A DNA stretch of 64,000 bases from Halobacteriales archaeon QH_6_64_20 (GTDB lineage Archaea > Halobacteriota > Halobacteria > Halobacteriales > Halococcaceae). The stretch spans positions 16,100-80,099 of the forward strand of contig PXQR01000040.1 of the NCBI GenBank assembly GCA_003021235.1. Direction: 5' to 3'. Of this stretch, positions 38,962-48,028 are shown in pieces. Position 1 is the first letter of the stretch. Every line of letters begins with the position of its first letter. The translations under genes and the position numbers were made by a program. The notes under the pieces are model-generated. The model saw nothing but the letters and a program-made list of their open reading frames with translations. It did no database searches and was not told the origin of the DNA.

Positions 38962-40032
38962 TCAGAGTACGCTGTTGACCCGCTCGTAGGCCGTCTTCGC
39001 GAGGGTCATCCGCGGTCCGGCGGACTCGACGGCGTAGTAATGGCGGAGATCGGCACCGAACTTCGCCTTGTACCGACAGAGCCGCTCGGTGTTCGCGCCG
39101 ACCAGGTCGTACTGGCTCACCGACGCGAGCAACGAGTCGCCGTTGCCGTCTCCGCCCTCGTCCCTGTTCCCGTTTCTGTTCGTCGAGTCCGCCCCGGCGA
39201 CGTCGCGGATGATATGCCAGTGGAGCAAACTATTGACGCTTACGCCCTCGTGAGTGGTCCGAACGCCGCCGAGCCAGTAGTACGCACAGTCGTTCGAGTA
39301 GAGCACGATAATGCCTCCCAGAAACCGTCCGTCGGCGGTTTCTGCGGTGTAGACCCTATACCGACCCTCCGTACCGAGCGCGTCGAGCAGATCGCGGACG
39401 TACTCCCAGCTCGATCCGAGTTCCTCGCCCTGTTCGGCGTATCGAGCGGCGGTATGCCAGTAGACGGCTTCGGCGGCCTCGCGGCCCGCGCGCGAGACGA
39501 CGACATCCGACTCGGTGCCGTCACGGATCTCCCGCCGCAGGCTCTTGCTGAACGAGCTCAACAACTCGTCGGGCGACCCGTCGACCGCGAGCCGGTAGGT
39601 AAAGGCGGCGTCGACGTCGAAGCCCGCCCACCTGAACGGGCGAGGGTCGCCGTAGGTCGGCGCACAGACCGCCCGAAAGAGCGTCCGGGAGTCGTCGGCG
39701 TCGAGCGTTTCGATCACCTTCTCGGCGAACTCGCCGTTTTGCTTCTCGCGTTTGCGCCGCTTCGGGCTTTGTGGCATGGCGATCGGCCCGAGATGAGGGA
39801 TATTGAACCCCGGCGGCGGCGAGGAGAGCATCGCCGTCCCCAGGGGGCCGCGCCGGACGAACAGCGGTACCAACGCCACCGGCTGGTCGCCGTTGAATCC
39901 CCCCAACAGGGAGAGGTCGCCGGCCGCGTGATCGTCGAGCACTGAGAGGGCCGGCGCGGTGTGAAAGACCTCGAACCCCGAGTCGGGGAGGGCGTCGGCC
40001 CACTCGTCGAGCGTGAGTCGTTCGATCCTCAT
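38962..40032 (-). CDS. FemAB-like GNAT (peptidoglycan-bridge-type acyltransferase fold)
   Basis: LSSFSKSLRREIRDG..FLGGIIVLYSNDCAYYWLGGV..YDLVGANTERLCRYKAKFGADLRHYYAVE. Confidence 0.8.
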   Translation of the reverse strand: MRIERLTLDEWADALPDSGFEVFHTAPALSVLDDHAAGDLSLLGGFNGDQPVALVPLFVRRGPLGTAMLSSPPPGFNIPHLGPIAMPQSPKRRKREKQNGEFAEKVIETLDADDSRTLFRAVCAPTYGDPRPFRWAGFDVDAAFTYRLAVDGSPDELLSSFSKSLRREIRDGTESDVVVSRAGREAAEAVYWHTAARYAEQGEELGSSWEYVRDLLDALGTEGRYRVYTAETADGRFLGGIIVLYSNDCAYYWLGGVRTTHEGVSVNSLLHWHIIRDVAGADSTNRNGNRDEGGDGNGDSLLASVSQYDLVGANTERLCRYKAKFGADLRHYYAVESAGPRMTLAKTAYERVNSVL

Positions 40033-40195
40033 GCTATCACCTCGGTGGAGTTCGGTTCGACATCGATATGGAGCGCAATAAAGTCCTGTCGTTTCGAGCG
40101 TTCAGTTCGCCATCCCGGAACGGGACTCCGGTTTCGATCTCGGCTCCATCGACCCAGTGACCGATCGGGGATCGGAGATCGGGGTTCGTCGATGG

Positions 40196-41251
40196 TCATC
40201 GAGCGCGCCCCGCTCCCGTGTTCGTGTCGCTCTTCGTTCCGGTGTCGGTGGCCCGTCCGTGCTCGATCGTCTCGTAGAGGTCGCCCGGCGGGCCGACCCA
40301 GGCGTCCATCGAAAGCGCACGTTCGATCAGCCGCCGGTAGAGGTCGCGGTAGCCCGGAAAGTCCTCGGCACTGAAATAGCGTGGATGCCAGAGCACGGTC
40401 ATTACCGCCTCGTTCGCGGCGGCTTCCTCCAAGAGGCGCTCACACTCGCGCCAGGCCGCCTCGACGTCGATCCCGCGCCGGGCACCTCGGACAGTGCGGG
40501 CCTCGGAGCCGTCTCGACGGTCGGTGCCTCGCGCGCTCGAACGTCCGGTGTTTTCGATATCTCCGGTGGCTTCGGTATCGACGCCTGGCGCGTTCGCGAG
40601 CGCCGCTTCCATGATCGTGAGCGGGAAGACCCGGAAGTCGTCGTCGAACGGCGCGAGGAGGTCGTACCCGTGTCCGAACCCGTATGCGGTACTCGATCCG
40701 AGGCTCGCGTCGTACGAAAGCCCAAGTTCGCGGTGTCGATCCCACGTTTCGGTGGGAGGATTCGCCAATCGAAGGTAGTGTTGGCGGCCGCCGCGTACGT
40801 CGTGACCGAGAACCGCTTCGAGTTTCCGTTTCTCCGCGCCCAAGCGCTCCGTGTCGCGATGGGTGCCATAGGATCCATGGAGGCCGACCTCCCAGCCGCC
40901 GTCGTCGAGTTCGCGGATCACCCGAGCGATCGCGGGTGCCGTGGGGTCGTAGCCGCCGAGCCATTCGAGCCAGTAAAAGGGCGTTAGCGTCTCGCCTAAC
41001 GGCCGGGCAAGCAGGTACTGCGAGTCGAGGAAATAAAAGGCCGACCTGACCCCCAGGCTCGCCTCCAGGGCCATTATCTCCTCGAACTGCCAGTAGGGGT
41101 TGATGCCCGGAAGCAGGCCTTCGAGATGGGCGAGACGGCGCTCGCTCGCCGCGTAAAAAAGCGACTGGTAGGTCTTGTAGGGGCGATCGACGTCGTGGGT
41201 GAGACAGAGCGCGAAGGAGCCGTCGACCTCGGGACCGGGAGCGTCAGTCAT
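40196..41251 (-). CDS. Polysaccharide deacetylase family protein
   Basis: FALCLTHDVDRPYKTYQSLFYA..SAFYFLDSQYLLARPLGE..GGWEVGLHGSYGTHRD. Confidence 0.8.
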   Translation of the reverse strand: MTDAPGPEVDGSFALCLTHDVDRPYKTYQSLFYAASERRLAHLEGLLPGINPYWQFEEIMALEASLGVRSAFYFLDSQYLLARPLGETLTPFYWLEWLGGYDPTAPAIARVIRELDDGGWEVGLHGSYGTHRDTERLGAEKRKLEAVLGHDVRGGRQHYLRLANPPTETWDRHRELGLSYDASLGSSTAYGFGHGYDLLAPFDDDFRVFPLTIMEAALANAPGVDTEATGDIENTGRSSARGTDRRDGSEARTVRGARRGIDVEAAWRECERLLEEAAANEAVMTVLWHPRYFSAEDFPGYRDLYRRLIERALSMDAWVGPPGDLYETIEHGRATDTGTKSDTNTGAGRAR

Positions 41252-42425
41252 CGTTTCCTGGATCGGGGACGTCGGTGCCGATATCGGTACGATCGCCGTT
41301 TCGCTTGCCGTTGGTCTCGACTCTCCCGCCGTCGGGATCGGTGTCCGGGTCGGCACTGCTCGCACGCTCGATGCCGGCGAGGGCGGGGACGATCGCTTCG
41401 GCGGCGTTCCCGTCGCCGTACAGGCTCGGTTTCGGCGGGCGGTCGATCTCTCCCACCAGTTCGCGCCGGATCGCTCCGGGGTCAGCCCCTACCAGGGTGT
41501 TCCAGCCGGCTTCGACGGTTTCGATCCACTCGGTCTCCTCGCGCAGGGTGACACACGGCGTATCGAGGAAGAAGGCCTCCTTCTGGACACCCCCTGAGTC
41601 GGTGGCGACGCGCTCCGCGCCGTCGAGCAACCGGACGAAATCGAGGTACCCTGCCGGCTCGGTTAGTCCGATGCCGGTTGTCGCGTCTTCGAGCCCGAAC
41701 TCCTCGATCCGCTTTACCGTTCGCGGGTGGGCCGGGAGAACGACCTCCGTCGGGAGATCGGAGAGAGTCGTCAGGATCGCTTCCAACCGATGGGGATCGT
41801 CGGTGTTGCCCGCCCGGTGGACCGTCGCGAGAACGTACTCGCCCTCGCGGACGCCGAGGTCGGCGAGGACCGTCGAGACGCCGGCCGCGCGCTCGCGCGC
41901 CCACTGGATCGCGTCGTACATCACGTCGCCGGTCACGAACACGCCCCGGGTGATCCCCTCGGCGGCGAGGGCGTCGCAGGCGCGCTCGGTGGGGACACAG
42001 AGCACGTCGGAGACGTGATCGGTGAGCACGCGATTTACCTCCTCGGGCATCGCGCGATTATAGCTTCGCAGGCCCGCCTCGACGTGACAGAGCGTCGACT
42101 CGCGTTTCGCCGCGACGACCGCCCCCGCGAGCGTCGAGTTGGTGTCGCCGTAGACGAGGACCGTATCGGGGTCTTCGCGCTCACAGAGCGCTTCGAGTTC
42201 GGCCATCATGCGGCCGGTCTGACGGCCGTGGGAACCCGAGCCGATCCCCAGGTGATAATCCGGTTCGGGAATGGACAGTTCCTCGAAGAAGACCTCCGAG
42301 AGCCCGGCGTCGTAGTGCTGACCGGTGTGGACGAGCACCTCCTCGTGTTCGCGGCGAAGCGCCGCCGACAGCGGAAAGGCCTTGACGAACTGCGGGCGCG
42401 CGCCGACGACCGAGAGGACCTTCAT
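41244..42425 (-). CDS. wecB: UDP-N-acetylglucosamine 2-epimerase (non-hydrolysing; WecB/WbpI-like)
   Basis: MKVLSVVGARPQFVKAFPLSAAL..HTGQHYDAGLSEVFFEEL..VYGDTNSTLAGAVVAA..HVEAGLRSYNRAMPEEVNRVLTDHVSD; GGAGG before ATG 42425. Confidence 0.92.
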   Translation of the reverse strand: MKVLSVVGARPQFVKAFPLSAALRREHEEVLVHTGQHYDAGLSEVFFEELSIPEPDYHLGIGSGSHGRQTGRMMAELEALCEREDPDTVLVYGDTNSTLAGAVVAAKRESTLCHVEAGLRSYNRAMPEEVNRVLTDHVSDVLCVPTERACDALAAEGITRGVFVTGDVMYDAIQWARERAAGVSTVLADLGVREGEYVLATVHRAGNTDDPHRLEAILTTLSDLPTEVVLPAHPRTVKRIEEFGLEDATTGIGLTEPAGYLDFVRLLDGAERVATDSGGVQKEAFFLDTPCVTLREETEWIETVEAGWNTLVGADPGAIRRELVGEIDRPPKPSLYGDGNAAEAIVPALAGIERASSADPDTDPDGGRVETNGKRNGDRTDIGTDVPDPGNDD

Positions 42426-43460
42426 TCCCCGCCTCCTTCCGAGCGAACGGGCGTCGGCGCGCCGACCGGCCGGTCCGCGGGCGGCGACGGTCGATCGCGA
42501 GGTCGAAGCGTCCGGCGACGGCGGGTCGACGGACGGCGACTCGACCGACGAGTGCTCCGAACGATCCGAACGAGCCGAGCGGTCCGAACGCATCGCCCGC
42601 GCCGCGCCGGCGGCCGAGAGCACGCTCGCCGCGAGACCGAGGGCTCCGAGACCGTAGAGAAAGGCCAGCGGATGGAAGTCGAGCAGGAGGTATCGACTTC
42701 GCAGTCGGCGCAGGAAGTTTCGGAGGAGTACCTTCGACAGCGAGGGCACGAACGCCGCGTACCTGATACCGCTGTGTTCGGTGCCGTAACGCGCCGGATG
42801 GGACACGTCGGCGATCGGCTTCGAGCGGACGTTGAGCGAGGTGAGGACGTCGTTCAAGTACCCGTAATCGTCGTACAGCGTCTCGATGCCCACCTCGGCG
42901 AGCGCCTCCGTGGAGATCGCGGTGTAGCCGTTCTGCGGGTCGGTCATCTCCCAGTACCCGCTCGCGATCTTCGTCAGAAACGTAAGCAGTAGGTTGCCGA
43001 ACAGCCGGAAGGGCGGCATTTCGCGCCAGAATTCCCTCCGTTTGAGCCGCGTTCCCTTCGCGTACGCCACGTCGCCGGCGACGACCGGGGCGACGATCCG
43101 GCCGAGGTGGGCGGGATCCATCTGTCCGTCGGCGTCCATCGTCGCCACGACGTCGAGGCCGTCGGCGAGCGCGCTCGCGTAGCCGGTCTTGCGCGCGCCG
43201 CCGGGGCCGCGATTGTGCTCGTGGCGGATCGGCACGACGAACCCCCCCTCGCCGCCGTCGGGAAACGTCGTGTCCGGTTCGCGGCGCTCGTTGGCCGCCG
43301 CGGCGTGACGGGTCACCGCCGTCCAGGTGTCGTCGGTCGAGCCGTCGTCGATCACGTACACTCGATCGACGAAGGCGGGCATCGTCTCGATCACGTCGCC
43401 GACGAGGGCCGCTTCGTTGTACGCGGGCACGACGACGCCGATCGTTTTGCCCTCGTACAT
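42426..43460 (-). CDS. Glycosyltransferase family 2 (dolichyl-P-sugar synthase-like), in frame with downstream epimerase without an intervening stop
   Basis: IGVVVPAYNEAALVGDVIETMP..VIDDGSTDDTW..VATMDADGQMDPAHLGRIVAPV; the 738-aa ORF 41244-43460 covers both. Confidence 0.88.
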
Positions 43461-43461
43461 C

Positions 43462-44856
43462 TTACCTGGAGTGTCCGCCGGCGATGGTATAGACCCGGTG
43501 GTTCGTCTCCGCGAGGTCCAGTGCGTTTCGTCCGTCGATCACGATCAGCGGCTCGAACGCTGCCCAGTCGAGCGCGTCGAACGCCTCGTGCGCCGTGACG
43601 AGCACGGCGGCGTCGACCGCCTGCTCGGCGGCGGCCTCGATCCCGATCGGGTCGGCCCCGAACGCCGCGATCTCCGCGTCGTCGAGGATCGGGTCGGTCG
43701 CGAGCACCGACGCCCCTCCCTCCTGAAGGCCGTCGATGAGCGGCCCGGCGGGGGTCGCGGCGGTCTCGTTGACCCCTGGGCGATAGGTCAACCCGAGGAC
43801 GAGCACCGTCTTTCCCTCCATAGTGGTGCCCTCGGCGACGAACTCCTCGCGGAGTTTCGATATCGCGAACTCGGGCATCGCGTCGTTGACCTCCCGGGCC
43901 GTGCGCAACAGCGACGTATCGGTATCGAACCCGTGGATCAGGAAATAGGGATAGTACGGGATGCAGTGGCCGCCGACGCCGATCCCGGGGGTATGAATGT
44001 CACAAAAGGGCAGGGTGTTCGCGACCGAAATCGCCTCGTTGACGTCGATGTCCAGTTCGTCGGTGAATCGGGCGAGTTCGTTCGCGAGCGCGATGTTGAC
44101 GTCGCGATAGACCCCTTCGAACACCTTGACGGCTTCCGCGGTGGTCGCGTCCGTCACCGGAAGCGTTCCCTGGGAGTTGATCTCGTCGTAGACGAGCGCC
44201 GCCGCGCGCGTACTCTCGGGATCGATCCCGCCGACGACCTTGGGGTACGCCCCGCGGATGTCCTCGATCGCCCGGCCGCTCGACGTGCGCTCGGGACAAA
44301 AGGCCAGGCCGAACTCGGTAGGTGAAATCCCGCTTTCCTCGGCGAGGATCGATCGGACGACCTCCCGGCAGGTCGTCGGGGGCACCGTACACTCGACGCA
44401 CACCAGATCGCCGGGAGCGAGCCCGCTCGCGATGTCGGCCGAAACGGCTTCGAGCGCCGAGAGGTCGGGGGAACGATCGTCGTGGATCGGTGTCGGGACG
44501 ATGATTACATGCACTGTCGCCTCGGCGGCCGCCCCAGCGGCGTCAGTGCGCGCCGACAGCGCCCCCGTCTCGATCGTGTCGGCGAGGAGGGCGTCGAGTC
44601 CGGGTTCGCGCACGACATGGCTCTCGCCGCGTCCGACTGCCTCGACGACGTCGGGCGAGACGTCGACCCCGATCGTGTTAGTAGTCACATCGGCGTAGAC
44701 CGCCGCCAGCGGCAGGCCCATCTTCCCGAGCCCGTACACCGCGACGGGCACGTCCCCTTCGGTGAGCGCCCGGCGCTGTTCGTCGGGCGGGTGGGAACCC
44801 TCGTAGAGCGATACCGGCTCGTCGTCGGTTTCGGGGTCGCGTTCGTCGAGGTTCAT
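43462..44856 (-). CDS. Nucleotide-sugar 6-dehydrogenase (UDP-HexNAc dehydrogenase, WbpA/WecC-like)
   Basis: VAVYGLGKMGLPLAAVYAD..ECTVPPTTCREVVRSIL..FCPERTSSGRAIEDIRGAYPKVVGGID..GIGVGGHCIPYYPYFLIHGF. Confidence 0.9.
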   Translation of the reverse strand: MNLDERDPETDDEPVSLYEGSHPPDEQRRALTEGDVPVAVYGLGKMGLPLAAVYADVTTNTIGVDVSPDVVEAVGRGESHVVREPGLDALLADTIETGALSARTDAAGAAAEATVHVIIVPTPIHDDRSPDLSALEAVSADIASGLAPGDLVCVECTVPPTTCREVVRSILAEESGISPTEFGLAFCPERTSSGRAIEDIRGAYPKVVGGIDPESTRAAALVYDEINSQGTLPVTDATTAEAVKVFEGVYRDVNIALANELARFTDELDIDVNEAISVANTLPFCDIHTPGIGVGGHCIPYYPYFLIHGFDTDTSLLRTAREVNDAMPEFAISKLREEFVAEGTTMEGKTVLVLGLTYRPGVNETAATPAGPLIDGLQEGGASVLATDPILDDAEIAAFGADPIGIEAAAEQAVDAAVLVTAHEAFDALDWAAFEPLIVIDGRNALDLAETNHRVYTIAGGHSR

Positions 44857-45839
44857 TGGAGGGGTTCGGCTCGTCGCCGTGGTTCGGCGGCCAGTTCGTC
44901 GATCCGTTCTGCGACCTCGATGGCGGCCAGGCCGTCTTCGGCCGACACGATCGGAGTGGTCCCCTCGCGGACGGCGCGGACGAAGGCGGCGAGTTCGCGC
45001 CGCAGCGGTTCGCCGCTCGCGACCATCGGACGCTCGACGATCCCCTCGTGGCGGTAGCGTACGCCCCCGTTTCGCTCGATGTACTCGGGCAGCGAGCGAC
45101 GGTGCAGTTCGACCGACTGGCTGAGGTAATCGAGCGTGACCCAACAGCCCTCGGCCGTGATCGAGAGGTCGCGCACCTTCTTCTGGGTGAGCCGACTCGC
45201 CGTCAAACTGGCGATCGTGCCGTCGGCAAAGCCCAACTGGGCGTCGATGTAGCGGTTCTCACGGGTACCGAGCGCGTTCACACGTTCGAGATCCGCATCG
45301 ACGAGCGAGAGCACGACGTCGATGTCGTGGATCATCAGATCGAACACCGCGCTGTCGGCGATGTCGCGATCGAGGGGCGGGCCGAGCCGCCGGGCGTCGA
45401 GGGCGAGGATCTCCGTGTCGGCGAGCACCTCGCGGGCGGCCGCGACGGCGGGGTTGAACCGTTCGACGTGGCCCACGCCGACGACGACGCCGCGCGCCGC
45501 CGCCAGGTCGATCAGTTCCCGTCCCTGCTCGCAAGTGGCGACGAACGGTTTCTCGACGAGCACGCCGACGCCGTGTTCGATGCACGCGCGGGCGGTCTCG
45601 TAGTGGAACTCGGTAGGGACCGCGACCGAGACGAGGTCGATCGCTTCGAGCAGGGCGTCGCACCGGTAGGCCGTCGTCCCCTGACGGGAAGCGATTGTCG
45701 CCGCGCGACCCGCGTCGGCGTCGGTTACGCCCACCAACTCGACGTCCGGGAGTTCGTTGTAGACCCGCGCGTGGTGTTGACCCATAGTGCCGACGCCGAT
45801 CACGCCGGCGTTCAGGGACTCGTCCACTCGTTCGGCCAC
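44853..45839 (-). CDS. Gfo/Idh/MocA oxidoreductase (WbpB/WlbA-like UDP-sugar 3-dehydrogenase)
   Basis: AGVIGVGTMGQHHARVYNELPDVELVGVTDAD..GVGVLVEKPFV..GVGHVERFNPAV. Confidence 0.88.
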   Translation of the reverse strand: MAERVDESLNAGVIGVGTMGQHHARVYNELPDVELVGVTDADAGRAATIASRQGTTAYRCDALLEAIDLVSVAVPTEFHYETARACIEHGVGVLVEKPFVATCEQGRELIDLAAARGVVVGVGHVERFNPAVAAAREVLADTEILALDARRLGPPLDRDIADSAVFDLMIHDIDVVLSLVDADLERVNALGTRENRYIDAQLGFADGTIASLTASRLTQKKVRDLSITAEGCWVTLDYLSQSVELHRRSLPEYIERNGGVRYRHEGIVERPMVASGEPLRRELAAFVRAVREGTTPIVSAEDGLAAIEVAERIDELAAEPRRRAEPLQ

Positions 45840-45841
45840 CG

Positions 45842-46930
45842 TCAGGTCCCCCCGTAGCTATAGGCCGCGTCGATCACCGTCTCCACGTCCGCCTCCGTCA
45901 GTCCGGGGTGAACGGGGAGGGACAGGACGCTTTCGGCGGCGTACTCGGCGGCGGGGGCAGTCACTTCGCTGTCCTCGTACGGTGGCTGGAAGTGGATCGG
46001 TTGGGGGTAGTAGATCCCCGCGCCGACGCCGCTTCCCTCCAGGTGATCGACGAGGGCGTCTCGCTCCTCACAGCGGATCGTGTACTGATGATAGACGTGA
46101 CGGCGGTCGGCCGGTTCGACGGGCGTCTCGATCCCGTCGAGGTCCGACAGCGCCTCGGAAAGCCGGGCGGCGTTCGCTCGTCGCGACTCGTTGTACTCGG
46201 GGAGCCGGTCGAGCTGGACGCGTCCGATCGCGCCCGCAAAACTCGTCAGTCGGAAGTTGTGACCCATCCTCGTGTGCTCGTAGGTCGGGCGGTCGGGATC
46301 GCGGCCGTGATTGACGAAACTCGTTGCCCCCGCCGCGACGTCGTCGCGATCGGTCGTGACCATACCGCCTTCGCCGGTGGTCATGTTCTTCGTGGGATAA
46401 AAGGAGAAACACGCCGCGTCTCCGAGCGTCCCGACGCGAGTCCCGCCAACGGCCGCGCCGTGGGCTTGGGCGGCGTCCTCGACCAGCGCACAGTCGTGTG
46501 CGTCCGCGATCTCGCGCAGTTCGCCCATCGCCGCCGGCAGTCCGAACAGGTGGACCGCGAGTATCGCGTCGGCGTCGTGTTCGGCGACCAGTGCTTCGGT
46601 CGAGTGGGGATCGAGGTTATAGGTCGCGAGATCGATGTCGGCGAAGACGGGCGTCGCGCCAGCGAATCGGATCGCGTTCGCGCTCGCGATAAACGAGAAG
46701 GGAGAGGTAACGACGACGTCGCCCTCGCCGATGTCGAGCGCCTCGAAGGCCGTCTGGAGGGCGGTCGTCCCGTTGGTGGTCGCCACGCCGTGCGAGGCTC
46801 CACAGAACTCGGCGAACTCGGCTTCGAACTCCCTGACTTGTGGCCCGTCGGTGAACTGTCCGCTATCCATAACGTCGAGGACCGCCTGTTTCTCCCGGTC
46901 GCCGAACTCGGGGTTCGCGATCGGGATCAC
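45842..46930 (-). CDS. DegT/DnrJ/EryC1/StrS PLP aminotransferase (WbpE/WlbC-like)
   Basis: GVATTNGTTALQTAFEALDIGEGDVVVTSPFSFIASANAIRFAGATPVFADID..VEDAAQAHGA..CFSFYPTKNMTTGEGGM. Confidence 0.92.
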   Translation of the reverse strand: MIPIANPEFGDREKQAVLDVMDSGQFTDGPQVREFEAEFAEFCGASHGVATTNGTTALQTAFEALDIGEGDVVVTSPFSFIASANAIRFAGATPVFADIDLATYNLDPHSTEALVAEHDADAILAVHLFGLPAAMGELREIADAHDCALVEDAAQAHGAAVGGTRVGTLGDAACFSFYPTKNMTTGEGGMVTTDRDDVAAGATSFVNHGRDPDRPTYEHTRMGHNFRLTSFAGAIGRVQLDRLPEYNESRRANAARLSEALSDLDGIETPVEPADRRHVYHQYTIRCEERDALVDHLEGSGVGAGIYYPQPIHFQPPYEDSEVTAPAAEYAAESVLSLPVHPGLTEADVETVIDAAYSYGGT

Positions 46931-47508
46931 AGGTCGTTACCCCCTTCGAGTTCTTCCGGAAGCGGCCGGTGGACCGCCGGCGCGCCGACGGCGAGCGTAT
47001 CGGAGGGCACGTCTCCGGTGACGACGGCGCCGGCGGCGACGAACGAGCGTTCGCCGATTTCGACGCCGGGGAGGATCGTCGCGTTCGCACCGATCGAGAC
47101 GTGGTCGGACAGTACCGGGCCGGAGGGGCTGTAGGGAACGCGGACCGGGTACATATCGTTCGTTAGTACCGCCCGGGGGCCGATAAATACGTGGCTTCCG
47201 ATCGTCGTGTGTGTCGGAACGTACACCCCGGTCTGGAAGCTCACGCCCGAGCCGATCTCGCTTTCGCCGTCGATTACCGTCTTCGTCCCGAGCACGACGC
47301 TGTTTCCGATCGCGGTGTGTTCACGGACGAGCACGTCGTGGCCGGTAACGAGATCGTTGCCGATCTCGGTGTCCGCATATATGATCGACCCGGCGCGAAC
47401 CCGGGCGTTCTCGCCGATCACGGCCGGGCCGGCCGCCTCGTCGTACGGGTAGCCGACGATGGCGGTCTCGTCGATCGCAGCGCCCGAACCGATCTCGGCG
47501 TCGGTCAC
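46927..47508 (-). CDS. Left-handed beta-helix acyltransferase (WbpD/WlbB-like UDP-sugar N-acetyltransferase)
   Basis: Hexapeptide repeats; HTTIGSHVFIGPRAVLTNDMYPVRVPY..VSIGANATILPGVEIGERSFVAAGAVVTGDVP; GTG start. Confidence 0.9.
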   Translation of the reverse strand: MTDAEIGSGAAIDETAIVGYPYDEAAGPAVIGENARVRAGSIIYADTEIGNDLVTGHDVLVREHTAIGNSVVLGTKTVIDGESEIGSGVSFQTGVYVPTHTTIGSHVFIGPRAVLTNDMYPVRVPYSPSGPVLSDHVSIGANATILPGVEIGERSFVAAGAVVTGDVPSDTLAVGAPAVHRPLPEELEGGNDL

Positions 47509-48028
47509 GTCGGCCTCCGTCGTCGGTGCCGAAGCGATCGTGGTTCGCTCGGCGCGGATCGGGGACCGGCGCGTCCGTAGCGTTTCGTGGAAGGGGTCGT
47601 GGAGGAGGATAGCGACCGAGAGCCGACGCGTACCGTAGCCCCGGCCGCCCCAAGTAGCGTGTGAGTGGTCATAGCAACGGATACCGTTCCTGTGTCCGAC
47701 TTATTACGTCGTTATTGCTTTGTTATAGTCGCCGTTACGCCCGATAGGCGGGTCCTACTCCGACCGAAGGGACGGATACGGAAGGGGGATACCGGGCGAT
47801 CGAGACCGGTCAGCGAGCGACGGCGAAACACGTGGTGTACCTGCACCGGTACGGTTGTAAACGTCGCGGTACCTCCGTGACAGCCGATCGATAGTTTCCG
47901 TCCGCTCGTTTCGCTCCGGTCACTGTCCGACCGGTCGCCGCCCGGTCGGTCACCGCCCGTTCGGCCATCGTCCGTTCGGCCGCCGGCCGGGCGACGATCG
48001 AAGAGGCGGGGTCGCGGAGGCGGACGGC

